From NCBI RefSeq assembly GCF_013266735.1, contig NZ_JABSNU010000010.1, positions 120,453 to 184,452 on the forward strand: a DNA stretch of 64,000 nt, in the 5' to 3' direction. Each line of letters starts with the position of its first letter. Positions within the stretch are counted from its first letter, which is position 1. Source of the DNA: Pedobacter foliorum. GTDB lineage: Bacteria > Bacteroidota > Bacteroidia > Sphingobacteriales > Sphingobacteriaceae. The notes beneath the pieces were generated by a model. That model did no database searches. It was not told the origin of the DNA and saw only the letters and a program-made list of their open reading frames with translations. Below are positions 1 to 8,570 of this stretch, one piece after another. A program made the translations under genes and the position numbers.

Positions 1-1
1 A

Positions 2-1042
2 AAAGGAGAGTACGACAAAGCCTATTACGCTGCCATTGGCGATCTTAAAAAGAATCCATCAAATGCTGATGCGTTAAAAATTCTACCGGATGCCTATAAA
101 GAGGCCTCAGCTAAATTTGAACAAGATATCCTTTTAGCAAAAGGCGGTAAGGGTAAAAAATCTGAACAGCTTGCTGAGATTTATAATGGATATCTGTCTT
201 TGCAAAATATGTATGATGCTTTCGCAAATTCAGATGTAAAAATAAATGGTTTTAGTCCTCAAAATTATGACCGTGAATTAAATCAGGCAGCTTTAAATGC
301 TGCCGAAACACACTACAATTGGGGAGTTGCACTATTAAACCGTAACGATAGGGTAAGTGCTCGTAAGGCTTATAACAATTTAAAACTTGCAGACAATTAT
401 GTGCCAGGTTATAAGGATGTAATCGAGAAGAAGCAGGAAGCTGAAGAAGCGGCTGTAACCAATGTGTTGGTTACCAAGTTAGATCAGCGTTTTGGTTATT
501 ATTCAATTGACGGAGCCTTTTTTGAAAGAGATATTCTCTGGAATCTTAATTCAATAGGCAACTCCAACTATTATGAATTTTACAGTGGAAGCGAAGGGCA
601 AGGCCGAAGAATTGATCAGTACCTGGAGATTTCTATGAATGACATCTGGTTCAGTAACCTTGCTACCAATAATTACTCATACCGTGTATCAAAAAAGATT
701 CCTGTTAAAAGCGACAAAGCAAATGGTAGCGTAAGTACAATTACTGTTACAGCCACTATAAATGCCGTAAGGAGGATTATCAACTCGAGGGCGAGTATGT
801 ACTATAGAATTACGGATGCGGAATCAAGAAAGCTGATTGCATCTGACAGGATTCCTGCAGAATACACCTGGCAGAGTATTACCGGTAAATACACCGGTGA
901 TTCGAGAGCTTTGAGTGCAAAGGATTGGGATATTGTTCGTGGTAGTTATAATAACAGACCGGATTATAATGATTTATATCATGAGCTTACCCGCCAGATT
1001 ATGACTCAGTTTAACTTTAAAATGAGAGACATTTACCGTTAA
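2..1042 (+). CDS. TPR-like protein, 5'-truncated by the window edge
   Basis: The reading frame is open from base 2 to a TAA at 1040-1042, so the gene begins upstream of the window. The first visible residues (KGEYDKAYYAAIGDLKKNP, then SNADALKILPDAYKEA) have the helix-turn-helix pattern of a tetratricopeptide repeat, and a second helical stretch follows (AETHYNWGVALLNRNDRVSARKAY). The last 180 or so residues look beta-rich and match nothing I recognise. A TTG near base 200 lies inside this frame and is not the true start. The role is unknown; in this phylum such proteins are often exported or envelope-associated, but the N-terminus is not visible. A long palindrome overlaps the stop codon. Confidence 0.8.
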   Translation, partial: KGEYDKAYYAAIGDLKKNPSNADALKILPDAYKEASAKFEQDILLAKGGKGKKSEQLAEIYNGYLSLQNMYDAFANSDVKINGFSPQNYDRELNQAALNAAETHYNWGVALLNRNDRVSARKAYNNLKLADNYVPGYKDVIEKKQEAEEAAVTNVLVTKLDQRFGYYSIDGAFFERDILWNLNSIGNSNYYEFYSGSEGQGRRIDQYLEISMNDIWFSNLATNNYSYRVSKKIPVKSDKANGSVSTITVTATINAVRRIINSRASMYYRITDAESRKLIASDRIPAEYTWQSITGKYTGDSRALSAKDWDIVRGSYNNRPDYNDLYHELTRQIMTQFNFKMRDIYR

Positions 1043-1066
1043 TGGAACTAAGTTCCATTAACGGTA
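1034..1066. terminator. 16-bp perfect palindrome over the stop codon, likely bidirectional terminator
   Basis: Bases 1034-1049 are the exact reverse complement of 1051-1066, with only A1050 between them. In RNA the central pairs would open to make a loop. The left arm contains the last sense codons and TAA stop of the upstream gene. It sits between two convergent genes, which fits a shared terminator, but there is no T-run on either side. Confidence 0.55.
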
Positions 1067-1092
1067 TCGCTTATTCTCAACAAAGAGTTTGG

Positions 1093-1512
1093 TTATAGAG
1101 GAGTAAGATACTGAGTATAAGAATATCCTGCTTCACCATCGTCTGTTTTAATTTCCCACCATTGGTCGTTTGCTTTGCTTACCAATGTAACTACTTCGTG
1201 CCTGGCAGCTTTGCCCACAATATCAGCATCGGTACTTGGCCCGCTGCGGATATTTAAATTAGAGCTGTTGGTGGTTACCTTTAATTTAGAACCTTCGGTA
1301 ACACCGGCTATGCTATTGATATTCATTACCAAATCGCCCGAGGAATAGTTAGGGTCGAGGCGTTCGTAAGTATCCCAGAGTTGTTGTTTTATGGAGCCAC
1401 TTGCGTCGCCATCAATGTATAGTACACCTTCCTGTTCACGTACATTTAAGTTATTTACTCCCTGTGCAGTGGCAGTATCTATTAATTCTTTATATTTTTC
1501 TTGTAAAGCCAT
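1093..1512 (-). CDS. SH3b-domain protein with BON-like N-terminus
   Basis: This 139-residue protein has no signal peptide. Residues about 78-139 form a bacterial SH3 domain: the LNIRSGPSTDADIVG stretch (86-100) and WWEI (118-121) are hallmarks of the SH3_3 family, which often binds peptidoglycan. Residues about 1-70 (GVNNLNVREQEGVLYIDGDA) resemble a BON fold by pattern, which is inference. The start lies 18 bases downstream of the stop of the BON lipoprotein gene on the same strand, so the two are probably one operon. The pairing suggests an envelope or stress-related role, as with the BON+LysM protein YgaU, but the substrate is unknown. Confidence 0.85.
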   Translation of the reverse strand: MALQEKYKELIDTATAQGVNNLNVREQEGVLYIDGDASGSIKQQLWDTYERLDPNYSSGDLVMNINSIAGVTEGSKLKVTTNSSNLNIRSGPSTDADIVGKAARHEVVTLVSKANDQWWEIKTDDGEAGYSYTQYLTPL

Positions 1513-1530
1513 GTTGTGTTTCTCCTTTAA

Positions 1531-2031
1531 CTATTTAATAACCAGTTGAGAATTGTCGATTTTTTTAGGTTTTAGTGCATTCAAAGCCATCATCAACTTT
1601 TGGAGATTTGTTTTTTGAATTTCACCTTTTAAGGTAATCACACCATCATTAACAGTTGCAGTTACAGTAGGGAAGTCCTTAGTAGCATCTTTAACCGCAT
1701 TGGTAAGCATGTCTGTAGCAGCTACCGCAACACTTGGCGTATCGGCAACAACTGCAATGTTATTTACTACAGATTTAACACCTGGAATGGCGGCAACAGT
1801 TTTGTCAATGTCGGCTTTGGTTGCATCATCAGGAACTTGCCCAGATAATGTTGCTACTCCTTTTTCAACTACCACTGCGGCACCCGCGATGTGCGGATTT
1901 GCAAGCAATGCAGTCTCGACGGCAGCTTTTATAGCATCATCTTTGGGGCCACTTTTGCAACCAGTAAATGTAGCTGCCATCATAACGAGGGCAACCAAAA
2001 ACGCAGTTGTTTTCATTGTCAGATTTTTCAT
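1531..2031 (-). CDS. BON-domain lipoprotein (two BON domains)
   Basis: The protein has 166 residues with a type II signal peptide ending in TFTGC, so Cys25 would be lipidated. Two BON domains follow, at about 31-95 (GVATLSGQVPDDATKADI, IPGVKSVVNNI) and 104-166 (GVITLKGEI). BON domains bind phospholipid or membrane surfaces; family members such as OsmY and DolP work in envelope stress. The second ATG (residue 6) is an alternative start. The SH3b gene follows on the same strand and is probably co-transcribed. A 7-bp inverted repeat lies in its upstream region (2063-2102). Confidence 0.88.
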   Translation of the reverse strand: MKNLTMKTTAFLVALVMMAATFTGCKSGPKDDAIKAAVETALLANPHIAGAAVVVEKGVATLSGQVPDDATKADIDKTVAAIPGVKSVVNNIAVVADTPSVAVAATDMLTNAVKDATKDFPTVTATVNDGVITLKGEIQKTNLQKLMMALNALKPKKIDNSQLVIK

Positions 2032-2062
2032 ACGGTTTTTTATTTTGGTTTTAAGTTTAAGA

Positions 2063-2102
2063 GGTATGCCTAACTGCTTTACTTAAAGAATAATAGCATA
2101 CC
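2063..2102. promoter_or_regulatory. Inverted repeat upstream of the BON lipoprotein
   Basis: GGTATGC (2063-2069) and GCATACC (2096-2102) are exact reverse complements with 26 bases between them, 31 bases upstream of the BON lipoprotein start codon on the minus strand. It could be an operator or a leader hairpin. No family is recognised and chance is possible. Confidence 0.25.
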
Positions 2103-2217
2103 AAAAGTTATATGAGAACAATGATGGAAACAAATTGTTTTTACATGGATAATTAAATGAATAAATGAGAAATATTATATACAGTTTTAAAGTATATTGG
2201 CTAAACTAATCAACTGT

Positions 2218-3387
2218 ATGTCTATGGATTTATACTTAAAAAGATTTTGGGAGGAAGGAAGCGGAAATCAGTTAGTGGAGTGGTCTGGAGCTCAGATTAG
2301 TCTGGATAACGCTAATGTTTTTACACTGTTAGCCAAAGAATATGATGTACAGGGAGATGAAGCTGTTCAGGAGATATTTAAAGACAGAAATTTTGGAGAA
2401 GCATACGCTTATGTTACTCAGTTATCTAAAACTATAATCTCCGAAAATGACGATTTGCCAGAAAACATAAAAAGTATGTTTTTAACCATGCAGCAAAAGC
2501 CAGCCTGGGTAGATGATGAACTAATACAGATGGGTTGTAATTTATGTATGAGGAGTGGTACCAACGCACTTATTTCTTTAAGGGATTATAGCCTGATGAG
2601 TGGATATGATTACGCATATTTGAACAAAGCACTTATTTATACTGGAGCACTTAAGAAAGGTCCTGCAAAAAGAATCACCGATACACTTGATTTTTGGATT
2701 CATGTAACACGCAATAATGCTTTGGAAATTAATGCACTAGGATATCAATATATTGCGCGTACAAGAATGATGCACTCCTTCTCTCGGTTGATGATAAAGG
2801 AAAAATATGCAGACTGGGATCATGAAAAATGGGGTGAGCCCATTAATTTCGGCGATATGGTTGCTACCAATATCGGGTTTAGCTTGTTTTATCTTCATGG
2901 TTTGCACAAGCTGGGAATGCATATTTCTGAAAAAGAAGAGCTAGGGGTTTTTCACCTTTGGAAATACGTTGGTCATTTGCTTGGGATTCCTGAAAAACAT
3001 TTGCCTAATAACAAAAAAGAAGCAACTGAATTATTTTATTTATGGACTGATGGGCAGGTCTCAGCAGATGAGGATTCAGTAATGTTGGCTCAGGCTTTGG
3101 AAAATGAAGCTTTTGCATCAAATATTTTTAAAAAGGCTTATCAAAAGAATTTCCTTAAGTACCTGCATTCTTGTTACGTTAGGTTTTTAATAGATGAAGA
3201 AACATGCAACAGACTTCATATTTCTAAAATAAGAATGTACTACCTTTTTCCAAGGTTTAGGAAATTTCGCAATCAGATTCTACAAAAAATAATCGGGATG
3301 AGTGGTAAAAACTATAAGCGGGCTGTAACTATGGGGGATATTTTTCAAACTAAAATCTCGCAGGAATACTTAAAGGCAGATAGTTAG
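2218..3387 (+). CDS. Oxygenase MpaB family protein (DUF2236)
   Basis: I recognise the MpaB/rubber-oxygenase catalytic domain (PF09995, formerly DUF2236), a heme-binding helical fold. Supporting motifs are LTMQQKPAWVDDELI, the central RTRMMHSFSR with its Arg/Thr/His signature, and HLWKYVGHLLGIPE. It has no signal peptide or obvious membrane helix. Family members cleave polyisoprene or prenyl chains, or are uncharacterised; the substrate here cannot be inferred. The frame is open from a TTG at 2197, but the ATG at 2218 (or 2224) is the more credible start, giving about 389 residues. It stands alone on its strand, so context gives no pathway. Confidence 0.82.
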   Translation: MSMDLYLKRFWEEGSGNQLVEWSGAQISLDNANVFTLLAKEYDVQGDEAVQEIFKDRNFGEAYAYVTQLSKTIISENDDLPENIKSMFLTMQQKPAWVDDELIQMGCNLCMRSGTNALISLRDYSLMSGYDYAYLNKALIYTGALKKGPAKRITDTLDFWIHVTRNNALEINALGYQYIARTRMMHSFSRLMIKEKYADWDHEKWGEPINFGDMVATNIGFSLFYLHGLHKLGMHISEKEELGVFHLWKYVGHLLGIPEKHLPNNKKEATELFYLWTDGQVSADEDSVMLAQALENEAFASNIFKKAYQKNFLKYLHSCYVRFLIDEETCNRLHISKIRMYYLFPRFRKFRNQILQKIIGMSGKNYKRAVTMGDIFQTKISQEYLKADS

Positions 3388-3443
3388 TTCATCTTCAAAT
3401 TTTCTCCCAATTTGATAGGCAACTTTGGTGCAAAACGATTCTT

Positions 3444-5852
3444 ATGCACAGACTTATCTCCATTCTTCTTTTTATGCTGCCACTATTTGTTGCTGCGCAA
3501 AGTAATTCCACTGTTACCGTTTCAGGAATAGTGAGGGACATTAAAAAAGGTGCTCTGCCTTACACAAACATTGTACTAAAAATACCAATTGACAGCAGTT
3601 TCGTTGTCGGGACGGTAACCAATGATGAGGGCAGGTTTACATTAGCCAATGTAAAAAATGGCAATTACATTATAGAGATTTCGATGCTTGGCTTTAAAAC
3701 GATAAAGCAACCGTTTAGTATAGGGACATTGAGTGCATTTCTGGACTTGGGACATTTTGAACTTCAGGAAGATAGCAAGATGTTGAACGAAATCACAGTT
3801 GTTGGCACTACTGCCAAAGATGGGGTTTCCGATAAAATGGATAAGAAAACCTTTACACTGGCCAATAATGCAACTCAAACAGGAGGTTCGGTATTACAGG
3901 CTATGCAAAATTTGCCAGGAGTTACCATTCAGGATGGTAAAGTTCAGCTTCGCGGTAACGATAAAGTAGCCGTTCTGATTGATGGGAAACAGAATGCTGT
4001 TACCGGATTTGGTAGTCAGAGCGGATTAGATAATATCCCTTCATCAGCAATAGAGCGTATAGAGATCATCAATAATCCTTCGGCTAAATTTGATGCAAAC
4101 GGCAATTCGGGTATCATTAACATCATTTATAAAAAGAACAGACAGGAGGGGCTAAACGGTAAAATTGGTCTAACAAGCGGACTCGGTGCACTATGGATTA
4201 GAAAAGAGAACCTGCCAACTATAAGGCCGCAATATCAGGCAACCCCTAAATTAAATCCATCCTTATCACTTAACTACAGAAAAAACAAAGTAAACACATT
4301 TCTGCAAGCCGATTGGTTGTATACCCAAACGCTAAACAGGAATGATTTTGCCCAAAGAATTTATGATGATGGAACGGTAATCAATCAGCAGGTAAAACGG
4401 AATAGAACAACAACATTTTCAACCGTAAAAACTGGGATGGACTGGAATCCAGATGATCAGAACACCTTTACAGTTTCAGCCTATCTCAACAGAGAAAAGA
4501 TTCTTGACAGAGGTGATATCCCGTATTTTAATAAAGACTTTACTGAGCGCAGTCGTTTGTGGCAGTTTCTGGAAGATGAGGTTAAATATACAGCCACGGG
4601 AGCGGCACTTTTTCAGCATAAATTTAAGCAACCAGGCCATTTACTGAATGTTAGTTTCAACTACACTTTTCACAGGGAAGATGAGAAATATTTTTTCACC
4701 AATATTATGCCCACATTTACAGGAGAGGACTCATTTAAGCTGCTTTCTGATGAGCATGTGGCTGATCTAAACCTTGATTACGTTAAGCCATTAAAGCATG
4801 GTAGATTGGAAGGTGGTGTAAAATTCAGAAGAAGAACAATACCCACCAATATGCAGTTTTTTCCTGGACTTAACTCTCCTTTGGATGTTAATGCCGGTGG
4901 TTGGGCTGATTACAAGGAAACTATTCCTGCAGTATATGGTAACTATGTTTTTGAGAACAATAGCTTTGAGTTGGAGGCAGGTTTAAGACTTGAGTATGTA
5001 AAGGTAAACTATGATGTGAATCCTAATCATAATACCTATAAAAGCGATGGCTATGATTATACACGTCCGTTTCCAAACCTTCGCTTGGCTTATAAACTTA
5101 ATGAGAGAAACAAAGTTTCTGTGTTTTATAATGAAAGAGTTGATAGGCCAAATGAAGTGGACATACGAATATTTCCAAAGTATGATGAACCTGAGGTAAT
5201 TAAAGTCGGTAATCCAACACTGCGACCTCAATTTACCAGAAATATAGAAACAGGCTATAGGTTAACCTGGAGTAAAGGAAGTGTTTATTCTGCTGTTTAC
5301 CATAAAATGATAAATGCCACTATTACCAGGATTGCCACTGTAGTTCCGGGAAGTACACTGATTTATAATATCTTTCAAAATGCAGGTAAAAGTCGTAATA
5401 CTGGTGCTGAGGTGACTTACAATCAAGAGCTTGCTCCATGGATTTCTTTTAATGCCAGTGCTGCTTTGTACAAAAATACCATCGATGAATTTACGGTAAG
5501 CAACAAATATCCAGTTCCGACGGTGTATACTATGGGAAAGGAAAGTATTACTTCGTGGAATTCAAAATTAAACGGAATATTCAAATTACCTAAAAAGACA
5601 GAATTGCAGGTCTCGGCCATTTATTTGGCACCTGATATTATTCCTCAGGGAAAGATTGGATCAAGGTTTTCGGTAGATATGGGGGCAAAGAAACAAATCC
5701 AAAATGGGAGAGGAGAGCTGTTTTTGAATGGTACAGATTTGTTTAACACCTTAAATCCTACAAGAGAAATAGCCGGTAATGGATTTAAATTGATCAGTAC
5801 AGACTATTTTGAAACGCAGGTTTTTAGAATTGGTTATAGCTACAAGTTTTAA
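3444..5852 (+). CDS. Outer-membrane beta-barrel protein with carboxypeptidase-regulatory-like domain
   Basis: This 802-residue protein has a signal peptide (cleavage near VAAQ, residue 19), then a carboxypeptidase-regulatory-like domain (about 23-112), a plug-like domain (about 120-230: LQAMQNLPGVTIQDGKVQLRG, VLIDGK, IERIEIINNPSAKFDANGN) and a long barrel ending in YSYKF with a C-terminal aromatic residue. This is the TonB-dependent-receptor-like OMP_b-brl_3 family typical of Bacteroidota. No SusD, DUF4249 or GLPGLI gene is adjacent, so the ligand is unknown. It may be co-expressed with nothing: the next gene is 182 bases away behind its own promoter. Confidence 0.88.
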   Translation: MHRLISILLFMLPLFVAAQSNSTVTVSGIVRDIKKGALPYTNIVLKIPIDSSFVVGTVTNDEGRFTLANVKNGNYIIEISMLGFKTIKQPFSIGTLSAFLDLGHFELQEDSKMLNEITVVGTTAKDGVSDKMDKKTFTLANNATQTGGSVLQAMQNLPGVTIQDGKVQLRGNDKVAVLIDGKQNAVTGFGSQSGLDNIPSSAIERIEIINNPSAKFDANGNSGIINIIYKKNRQEGLNGKIGLTSGLGALWIRKENLPTIRPQYQATPKLNPSLSLNYRKNKVNTFLQADWLYTQTLNRNDFAQRIYDDGTVINQQVKRNRTTTFSTVKTGMDWNPDDQNTFTVSAYLNREKILDRGDIPYFNKDFTERSRLWQFLEDEVKYTATGAALFQHKFKQPGHLLNVSFNYTFHREDEKYFFTNIMPTFTGEDSFKLLSDEHVADLNLDYVKPLKHGRLEGGVKFRRRTIPTNMQFFPGLNSPLDVNAGGWADYKETIPAVYGNYVFENNSFELEAGLRLEYVKVNYDVNPNHNTYKSDGYDYTRPFPNLRLAYKLNERNKVSVFYNERVDRPNEVDIRIFPKYDEPEVIKVGNPTLRPQFTRNIETGYRLTWSKGSVYSAVYHKMINATITRIATVVPGSTLIYNIFQNAGKSRNTGAEVTYNQELAPWISFNASAALYKNTIDEFTVSNKYPVPTVYTMGKESITSWNSKLNGIFKLPKKTELQVSAIYLAPDIIPQGKIGSRFSVDMGAKKQIQNGRGELFLNGTDLFNTLNPTREIAGNGFKLISTDYFETQVFRIGYSYKF

Positions 5853-5963
5853 GATAGGGCTGGTAAAGTAATGGTGGTTAGCGGTTTATTTCGTAGTAAA
5901 ATACTTAATGTTTAAGCGTTTAAATTTTCTTGAATTTAATTTAAAATCGTTAAATTCAATGTA

Positions 5964-5971
5964 TACTTTTG
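5964..5971 (+). promoter_or_regulatory. Bacteroidota -7 promoter element upstream of META lipoprotein
   Basis: TACTTTTG fits the TAnnTTTG consensus exactly and lies 63 bases before the ATG of the META-domain gene. No clear -33 TTTG is seen at the usual distance. The same TACTTTTG sequence precedes the DUF2795 gene near 26.9 kb. Confidence 0.55.
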
Positions 5972-6034
5972 CGCTTAACCATATTAATTTATGGAATTAC
6001 TAACTACACATAAAAAACATTCAATTCTAGCTTT

Positions 6035-6484
6035 ATGAATAAGCCAATCTTTATTGCGCTAATTGCGCTTTCCTCTTTAGGAGCATTGTCATCTTGTAAC
6101 ATGATGAAAAAAAATACAGAAAAAACATCAGCGGATAAGTCAGCTGCTCAGCTGACGGGTTCTTGGGAACTAAACTACATTACTGGAGTAAGAATAGCCT
6201 TTAATGGTTTGTACCCTGATACAAAACCAAGTATTAGTTTTGGTAAAGTTGCAGGCGAAATGAATGGTAATACAAGCTGTAATGTATTTGGTAGCAAAGT
6301 AACCATTAGTGGAAATAAATTAAGTGTTTCTGAACCAGGTGCTATGACAATGAGATTTTGCGAAGGCGAAGGAGAAAAACGCTTTTTAGATATGCTTAAA
6401 AAAGTAGATAGCTACGAAGTGAAGGACAACGTTTTGACTTTATCGCAAGGTGATCTTGCTTTAATGCGTTTTACAAAGAAATAA
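6035..6484 (+). CDS. META-domain lipoprotein (HslJ-like)
   Basis: The protein has 149 residues. The lipobox LSSC puts the lipidated cysteine at residue 21. Residues about 40-147 form a META domain: GSWELNYI, the GNTSCNVFGSKVTISGNKL core and the TMRFC motif are typical of the HslJ/META family. E. coli HslJ is linked to novobiocin resistance and heat shock; in Bacteroidota the role is unknown. It is transcribed alone from a TAnnTTTG promoter and ends at a hairpin shared with the convergent nuclease gene. Confidence 0.87.
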   Translation: MNKPIFIALIALSSLGALSSCNMMKKNTEKTSADKSAAQLTGSWELNYITGVRIAFNGLYPDTKPSISFGKVAGEMNGNTSCNVFGSKVTISGNKLSVSEPGAMTMRFCEGEGEKRFLDMLKKVDSYEVKDNVLTLSQGDLALMRFTKK

Positions 6485-6486
6485 CA

Positions 6487-6526
6487 TTTTTGGGAAGGCT
6501 ATGTGTATTCATGGGCTTCCCAAAAA
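6487..6526. terminator. Hairpin between convergent genes
   Basis: TTTTTGGGAAG (6487-6497) is the reverse complement of CTTCCCAAAAA (6516-6526), an 11-bp stem with T or A runs built into it. It lies just after the META stop and before the stop of the convergent nuclease gene, so it can serve both directions. Confidence 0.6.
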
Positions 6527-6564
6527 TTATAAATCATATCAATATAAAAAGAAAAGCCGGTAGC

Positions 6565-7935
6565 TTAAATGGCTATTTTCTTTTGAGGGAACTGCTCGGT
6601 ATGAGACATTATCATATGGAGTATGTAATCATTAGATGGATATGGCTGTAATGCCGATTTAAGCTGCTCAGGTTCGTTAATATCAGTATGGTGGGAAATG
6701 TATCCCATCCCATAAAACTTCCCTTGTTCTACAAGCAGACAGCTTTGCTCATCTTCTGTTCTGCCTTTATCAATAACTGCAAAAGTGGGTAACATCAACT
6801 TCAAATCATCTATTGCATATTTAACCCGCACATTATAAGCCGCTGCGGACTCTTTACCTAAACAAGCACCTGCGCATTTGCCCTCTTCATGAGCGGTGCA
6901 ACATTGCCTGTTTTTCTGAATAAAACATAGTTTTTCGCACAATAAATGCTCTTTTATTAATGCTTTTAAGAGATTATGACCTTCTAAAATGGTATTGAAA
7001 CTGTATAAAACAGGCGTATTCTTTTTAAACTTATCGATACCTAATCTTATATATCCCTTCTGATCCTCGAAAGCAAATAAGCTATATTTCTGCTCAAAAC
7101 GCTTTAATGCCCTGTTATTTTCTGGCCATAACTTTTTGATCTCAGAAGCCTCAAGTATAAAAGCCATCAGTTCTGTACCGCAAATCTCAAAGTCAACACT
7201 GTAGATGTCCTTGAGGAAATTCTGACGCTGTTTGGTAATGCTATTACCTGTAAAATGAGAACAAACCCTTTTTTTTAAGCTTTTAGCTTTTCCAATATAT
7301 ATAACTTTTCCTTTTTGATCTTTAAAATAGTACACGCCAGGACTCAATGGCAGTTTATCTACTTCTGATTTGGGTAAATTAGGGGGTAAGGCCTGCTCTT
7401 TTGAAATTTTACTAAGTGATTGCTTGATGATACCTTCTGAATCAGCTTCTAACAGTATACCCAGTAAAATTGCGGTAGCGGCAGCATCTCCACCCGCACG
7501 GTGTCTGTTGTTTAGCTCAATTCCTAAAGCACTACATAATTTACCCAGACTATAGGAGCGGTGCCCAGGCAACAATTTACGGCTAAGCCTTACGGTACAA
7601 AGTTTATTGCATAGTAGTTCATAACCTGCAAGTGATAGCTGGTGTTTAACAAAAGAATAATCGAAATTTACATTATGTGCTACAAATGTTTTATCGTGCA
7701 GTAGTTCATATATTTTTTCCGCTATATCCTCAAATAAAGGAGCATCCATCACCATCTCATTACTGATACCGGTTAATGCCTGAATGTATTCAGGAATCTC
7801 CTGCGCGGGATTAATTAGCGTTTCAAAAGTATCTACCACAGAAACGCCATCATGAATAAGAATTGAAATCTCGGTGATTCCATTTCCTGAGGCAAAACCT
7901 CCAGTTGTTTCTATATCTACTACAGCGTAAAGCAT
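6565..7935 (-). CDS. DEDDh exonuclease / GIY-YIG (UvrC-like) nuclease fusion
   Basis: This 456-residue protein has two nuclease domains. Residues 1-165 are a DnaQ-like 3'-5' exonuclease with the DEDDh residues visible: D7 and E9 (VDIETTG), D92 (HNVNFDYSF), H145 and D150 (HRAGGDA). Residues about 195-290 are a GIY-YIG domain like the N-terminus of UvrC (PGVYYFKD 199-206, VIYIGKA 211-217, R223, and a Glu near 262). A cysteine cluster follows at 333, 337, 345, 346, 354 and 358, possibly metal-binding. DnaQ-UvrC fusions are known, for example in mycobacteria and Bacteroidota. A DNA repair role is likely but is inferred from the domains. It is a single-gene unit. Confidence 0.88.
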   Translation of the reverse strand: MLYAVVDIETTGGFASGNGITEISILIHDGVSVVDTFETLINPAQEIPEYIQALTGISNEMVMDAPLFEDIAEKIYELLHDKTFVAHNVNFDYSFVKHQLSLAGYELLCNKLCTVRLSRKLLPGHRSYSLGKLCSALGIELNNRHRAGGDAAATAILLGILLEADSEGIIKQSLSKISKEQALPPNLPKSEVDKLPLSPGVYYFKDQKGKVIYIGKAKSLKKRVCSHFTGNSITKQRQNFLKDIYSVDFEICGTELMAFILEASEIKKLWPENNRALKRFEQKYSLFAFEDQKGYIRLGIDKFKKNTPVLYSFNTILEGHNLLKALIKEHLLCEKLCFIQKNRQCCTAHEEGKCAGACLGKESAAAYNVRVKYAIDDLKLMLPTFAVIDKGRTEDEQSCLLVEQGKFYGMGYISHHTDINEPEQLKSALQPYPSNDYILHMIMSHTEQFPQKKIAI

Positions 7936-8114
7936 GATTTTTTATGAACTTTTATAAAGTGTAAATATGCTAAAAAAATTAGTAATAAATAAAACTATTG
8001 GTATTTAGTGAAAAATTTTGTTGATATAAATAAGTCCCAACAAAAAGTGTCCCATATCACTCTTTTAACAGTTAATTAATAAGAATGAAAAGTATGGCAT
8101 ATAAATAGCTTGTA

Positions 8115-8134
8115 ATTAACTAAAAATAGTTAAT
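8115..8134 (+). promoter_or_regulatory. Inverted repeat just before the receiver-domain start
   Basis: ATTAACTA (8115-8122) and TAGTTAAT (8127-8134) are exact reverse complements with a 4-base loop, three bases before the ATG at 8138. It could hinder ribosome access or be an operator for autoregulation. It is AT-rich and short, so chance is possible. Confidence 0.3.
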
Positions 8135-8137
8135 GTA

Positions 8138-8503
8138 ATGTCAAGAAAGATACTAGCAGTTGACGACGATAGCGATATAGTTGAAATTATTAAGATTGTA
8201 TTGGAAAGTGAAGGTTTTGAAGTTTCTACTTTAACTAGTGGGAGAAATGTATTAAACGTAATCTCATCAATGAGACCTGATCTGATATTGTTAGACGTAA
8301 TGCTAGGCGGAATAGATGGCAGAGATATTTGTAAAGCCATAAAAAACCACTCTTTATTTAAAAGTATTCCGGTTGTTATGATCTCTGCAAGCCACAATCT
8401 TCAGAGTGTTTTAAAATTACCTGATTCACCAAATGACTTCCTTTCGAAGCCATTTGATATTGATAGTTTAGTTAAAAAAGTAAAAGCACAATTTGCAGCT
8501 TAA
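8138..8503 (+). CDS. Single-domain response regulator (CheY-like receiver)
   Basis: The 121-residue protein is only a receiver domain. The acidic pocket D9-D10-D11, phosphoacceptor D53 (LILLDVM), S83 (VMISAS) and K104 (FLSKPF) are all present, so it should be phosphorylated by a histidine kinase. There is no output domain. No kinase gene is adjacent; the nearest kinases in the window are at 46.1 and 48.3 kb. Such proteins usually act as phosphorelay intermediates or bind a partner protein. The partner cannot be named from this sequence. Confidence 0.92.
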   Translation: MSRKILAVDDDSDIVEIIKIVLESEGFEVSTLTSGRNVLNVISSMRPDLILLDVMLGGIDGRDICKAIKNHSLFKSIPVVMISASHNLQSVLKLPDSPNDFLSKPFDIDSLVKKVKAQFAA

Positions 8504-8570
8504 CTATTTCTTTACTGTACTAATTAATGTATAGATAGTACTAAATTCTATATAGTAACGTTATAAAAAA

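Noticed and set aside
1700..2086. ORF on the plus strand opposite the BON lipoprotein gene
   Set aside because: It is antisense to a clear lipoprotein gene and its translation has no recognisable features.
8138..8503. Anti-phage or other defence role for the region around the receiver gene
   Set aside because: The neighbours are a repair-type nuclease and OsmC in separate transcription units; nothing indicates a defence system.
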